This document shows, one piece after another, positions 13,101-13,528 of a DNA stretch of 13,528 nucleotides. The notes under the pieces were generated by a model. It did not search any database and was not told the DNA's origin. It saw nothing but the letters and a program-made list of their open reading frames with translations. The DNA comes from Candidatus Hodarchaeota archaeon (GTDB lineage Archaea > Asgardarchaeota > Heimdallarchaeia > Hodarchaeales > YT1-039). Every line of letters begins with the position of its first letter. Within the stretch, counting starts at the first letter, position 1. The stretch is taken from the NCBI GenBank assembly GCA_016840025.1, contig JAEOTF010000022.1:1-13528 (forward strand), in the 5' to 3' direction. The position numbers were made by a program, and so were the translations under genes.

Positions 13101-13528
13101 CAATGGGCTAGTTCGGTGATTACCGGCGGTTTGAGCATCTATGATGTAGATCCCACTCTTGCGGATAATTATCCCGAGTACTGGGCGTGGGCGGAAAAAA
13201 TAACTGATTCCGCTGATCTTGGCATCACATTTACACTTGCAGAAGCTAAAGGATTACTTACCGGAATGTATTCATTGACCAACGGTACAAACTCCATGAA
13301 TTTCTTAGGCCTTGTACAGGGTGGTAACTTCACGACAATTGAGGCAATGTGGAGCTTAAATGCAACAGAGGCAGCTGCTCTAGCGGGATACATGAATTAT
13401 CTCATAGTAGAATTAGTCCCCGCTGGATTAGTTGACAACTTTGGGGCACTTGGATATACCGCAATAACTGACTTGGCGTATCTACAATTTGCCGCTCCCT
13501 ATGTTACAAGCGGTTTAAGTTTGTATGA
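10146..13528 (+). CDS. Giant CD36/LIMP-2-family membrane protein with tandem repeats (3'-truncated by the window)
   Basis: An open frame of 1127 codons with no stop, still open at the window edge. Residues 5-30 form a hydrophobic N-terminal anchor (IAIVSILAILGVGAIVGGLY). The diagnostic N-terminal block of the CD36 scavenger-receptor family follows: DDWK (54-57), a Tyr-rich strand into YFWNLTNPTEY (72-82), then G-x-x-P and EEIGPYVFRQF (91-101), as in LIMP-2 and CD36. Strand motifs continue to about residue 165. A 24-residue tandem repeat array (about 173-275) follows, then at least six repeats of about 130 residues from about 358 on. N-x-S/T sequons are frequent. Eukaryotic CD36 proteins have about 470-530 residues, two membrane anchors and a lipid-tunnel ectodomain; the C-terminal half and second anchor are not seen here. 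A cell-surface protein is expected. It stands alone behind a 436-bp intergenic region. Its ligand is unknown. Confidence 0.85.
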   Translation, partial: MPNTPQIAIVSILAILGVGAIVGGLYGNYYIADQLDQGIKDTLIVDPDDTEDFDDWKTNTDEDDVPKYKKYYFWNLTNPTEYQAGTAPDLEEIGPYVFRQFDIKFNVVFNDDETEVTFKEYTYYIFDATKSAEESGKTLSVDDKIINVNPAYLGVLAGAGGENNLRVSFGAQTVATILAGLQGDFTDSVLAQGAGTAMETIMGGLTTDFIDNVMVQGSGTAMETIMGGLTTDFVNNVLAQGSGTAMEFIMDGLTTDFVDSVLVQGTGTALNTSLQGLLNDFLPQVQAGAVPQVLEQIQAVATDTLYLAVNATTAATVLKNTMDAIGDNATSWASYFNNTPAFNDTLGAPVEGIGESYGVSLDISPTTAELILYNGSAAFGIPGWFADLQTGTGVLGFLEGYGEAAANASIMAALTASYAANETQLAMIAGYLTNYLLLDDYLNTAFLSQYFIPSSVGAELNFYAQWANASVLPGGFDINEDGQAPDGFEAAIDILKGGIVNATDLSTAAVQAMFNSSYEFALTNDTGIMYWYNAALGDMDNVTALMTAYAPDLNQTQLTMVLYWLGNFKDFVVPGALVTQFAPLGVTEFNDIAFLQWGTMGVKDGYSIYEINPALVPNYPEFWAWSSKINSTAYSFSVAASKTILNGTYGFIDGNNALAFMTLLQDAQPDNFTTINAMWGFNTTEAIYFGAYLQYLIADFVIPELLTLFGPLGVVSLSDLGYLQWVSSVITEGLSLYDLDPTAAPNYPEYWAWAENIPASGDLGITFTVVEAKDLLNGTYGLFNTTYAGLFMSLISGGTAENFTTINAMWGLNQTEAAALAGYIQYLMAVFVPDAAIAQFSALGVASLTDLGYVQWTSSIITSGLSIYDIDPSLAPNYPEFWAWAENIPASGDLGITFNFTEAKDLLNGTYGLFDPTYAGLFLSLVSGGTAENFTTIATMWGLNATEAAAVAGYMQYLIAEFVPDGLIDQFGPLGVSTLTDLGYLQWASSVITGGLSIYDVDPTLADNYPEYWAWAEKITDSADLGITFTLAEAKGLLTGMYSLTNGTNSMNFLGLVQGGNFTTIEAMWSLNATEAAALAGYMNYLIVELVPAGLVDNFGALGYTAITDLAYLQFAAPYVTSGLSLY
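10662..10970 (+). repeat. 72-bp (24-residue) tandem repeats inside the CD36-like gene
   Basis: The unit TAMETIMGGLTTDFIDNVMVQGSG-like (24 residues; split here as TAMETIMGGLTTDF + IDNVMVQGSG) recurs with an exact 72-base period: ACT codons at 10731, 10803, 10875 and 10947. A first, diverged copy begins near 10662 (TVATILAGLQGDF), and the last copy (TALNTSLQGLLNDF) fades near 10970. The middle copies are nearly identical in DNA, which points to recent expansion by slippage or unequal recombination. Each unit looks like an amphipathic helix followed by a QGSG turn. Confidence 0.9.
11214..13528 (+). repeat. Tandem ~130-residue repeats inside the CD36-like gene
   Basis: The conserved YPEFWAW/YPEYWAW motif places Trp codons at 12012, 12396, 12789 and 13182, spaced 384, 393 and 393 bases (128, 131 and 131 residues). 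Each unit contains LNGTYGLF, NFTTInaMWgLNxTEA, AGYxqYL, a FGPLG-like turn, DLGYLQW, GLSIYD and PNYPEFWAW. Two more diverged units lie before these (about residues 358-488 and 488-623). The sixth is cut by the window end. Units two and three from the end are very similar in DNA, showing recent duplication. Confidence 0.9.

Noticed and set aside
13169..13393. A 74-codon - strand frame within the CD36-like repeats
   Set aside because: It is antisense to a strongly repeated coding frame and would break the conserved YPEFWAW unit structure; no ribosome-binding motif.
10146..13528. S-layer or generic adhesin identity for the long repeat protein
   Set aside because: The FWNLTNP...IGPY block with the preceding anchor and Trp fits the CD36/LIMP-2 family specifically. 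An adhesin-like role remains possible but not as the family call.

Overview
The window most likely comes from an Asgard archaeon. Three things point there. There are two Rab/Ras-superfamily small GTPases with all five G motifs and an archaeal-style WDLAGQ/WDLSGQ G3 box. Starts are mostly TTG/GTG or ATG behind Shine-Dalgarno motifs that match the archaeal 16S 3' end (GAGG, GGTGATC, GGAGTTGAT). The genes are intron-free, AT-rich and packed in operons with TATA-like boxes. I cannot place the lineage within Asgard from this window.

Layout. 287-889 (+) encodes a coiled-coil/tandem winged-helix protein. It converges on a leftward operon (4258 to 905, -): an all-helical unknown protein, a 506-residue unknown protein, one or two short ORFs ending in a small membrane protein (possibly one frame-broken gene), and a MinD/ParA-type ATPase. 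Next on the - strand is glgC (4329-5603), a bacterial-type ADP-glucose pyrophosphorylase. It is divergent from a GAF-domain methionine-sulfoxide-reductase-like gene (5697-6167) and a YkgJ-type cysteine-cluster gene (6184-6597). The 93-bp divergent spacer holds two perfect 30-bp direct repeats.

From 6933 to 9709 (+) runs a second operon: Rab-like GTPase, a winged-helix protein with a possible longin/roadblock-like N-terminus, a second MinD/ParA-type ATPase, and a second Rab-like GTPase. The two ATPases are paralogues sharing a DTGPG box and a C-terminal CxCEVA motif. Two P-loop switch classes, one of which usually partitions on membranes or polymers, are thus co-encoded with putative adaptor and membrane partners.

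The last 3.4 kb is one open frame that leaves the window at the right edge (10146-13528). It starts with an N-terminal membrane anchor and the diagnostic N-terminal block of the CD36/LIMP-2 scavenger-receptor family (FWNLTNP...IGPY). About 170 residues in, where eukaryotic CD36 proteins form their ligand-binding apex, it carries a tandem array of 24-residue repeats and then at least six tandem repeats of about 130 residues rich in N-glycosylation sequons. The protein exceeds 1127 residues, more than twice the usual CD36 length. This giant CD36-family surface protein is the most unusual object in the window.
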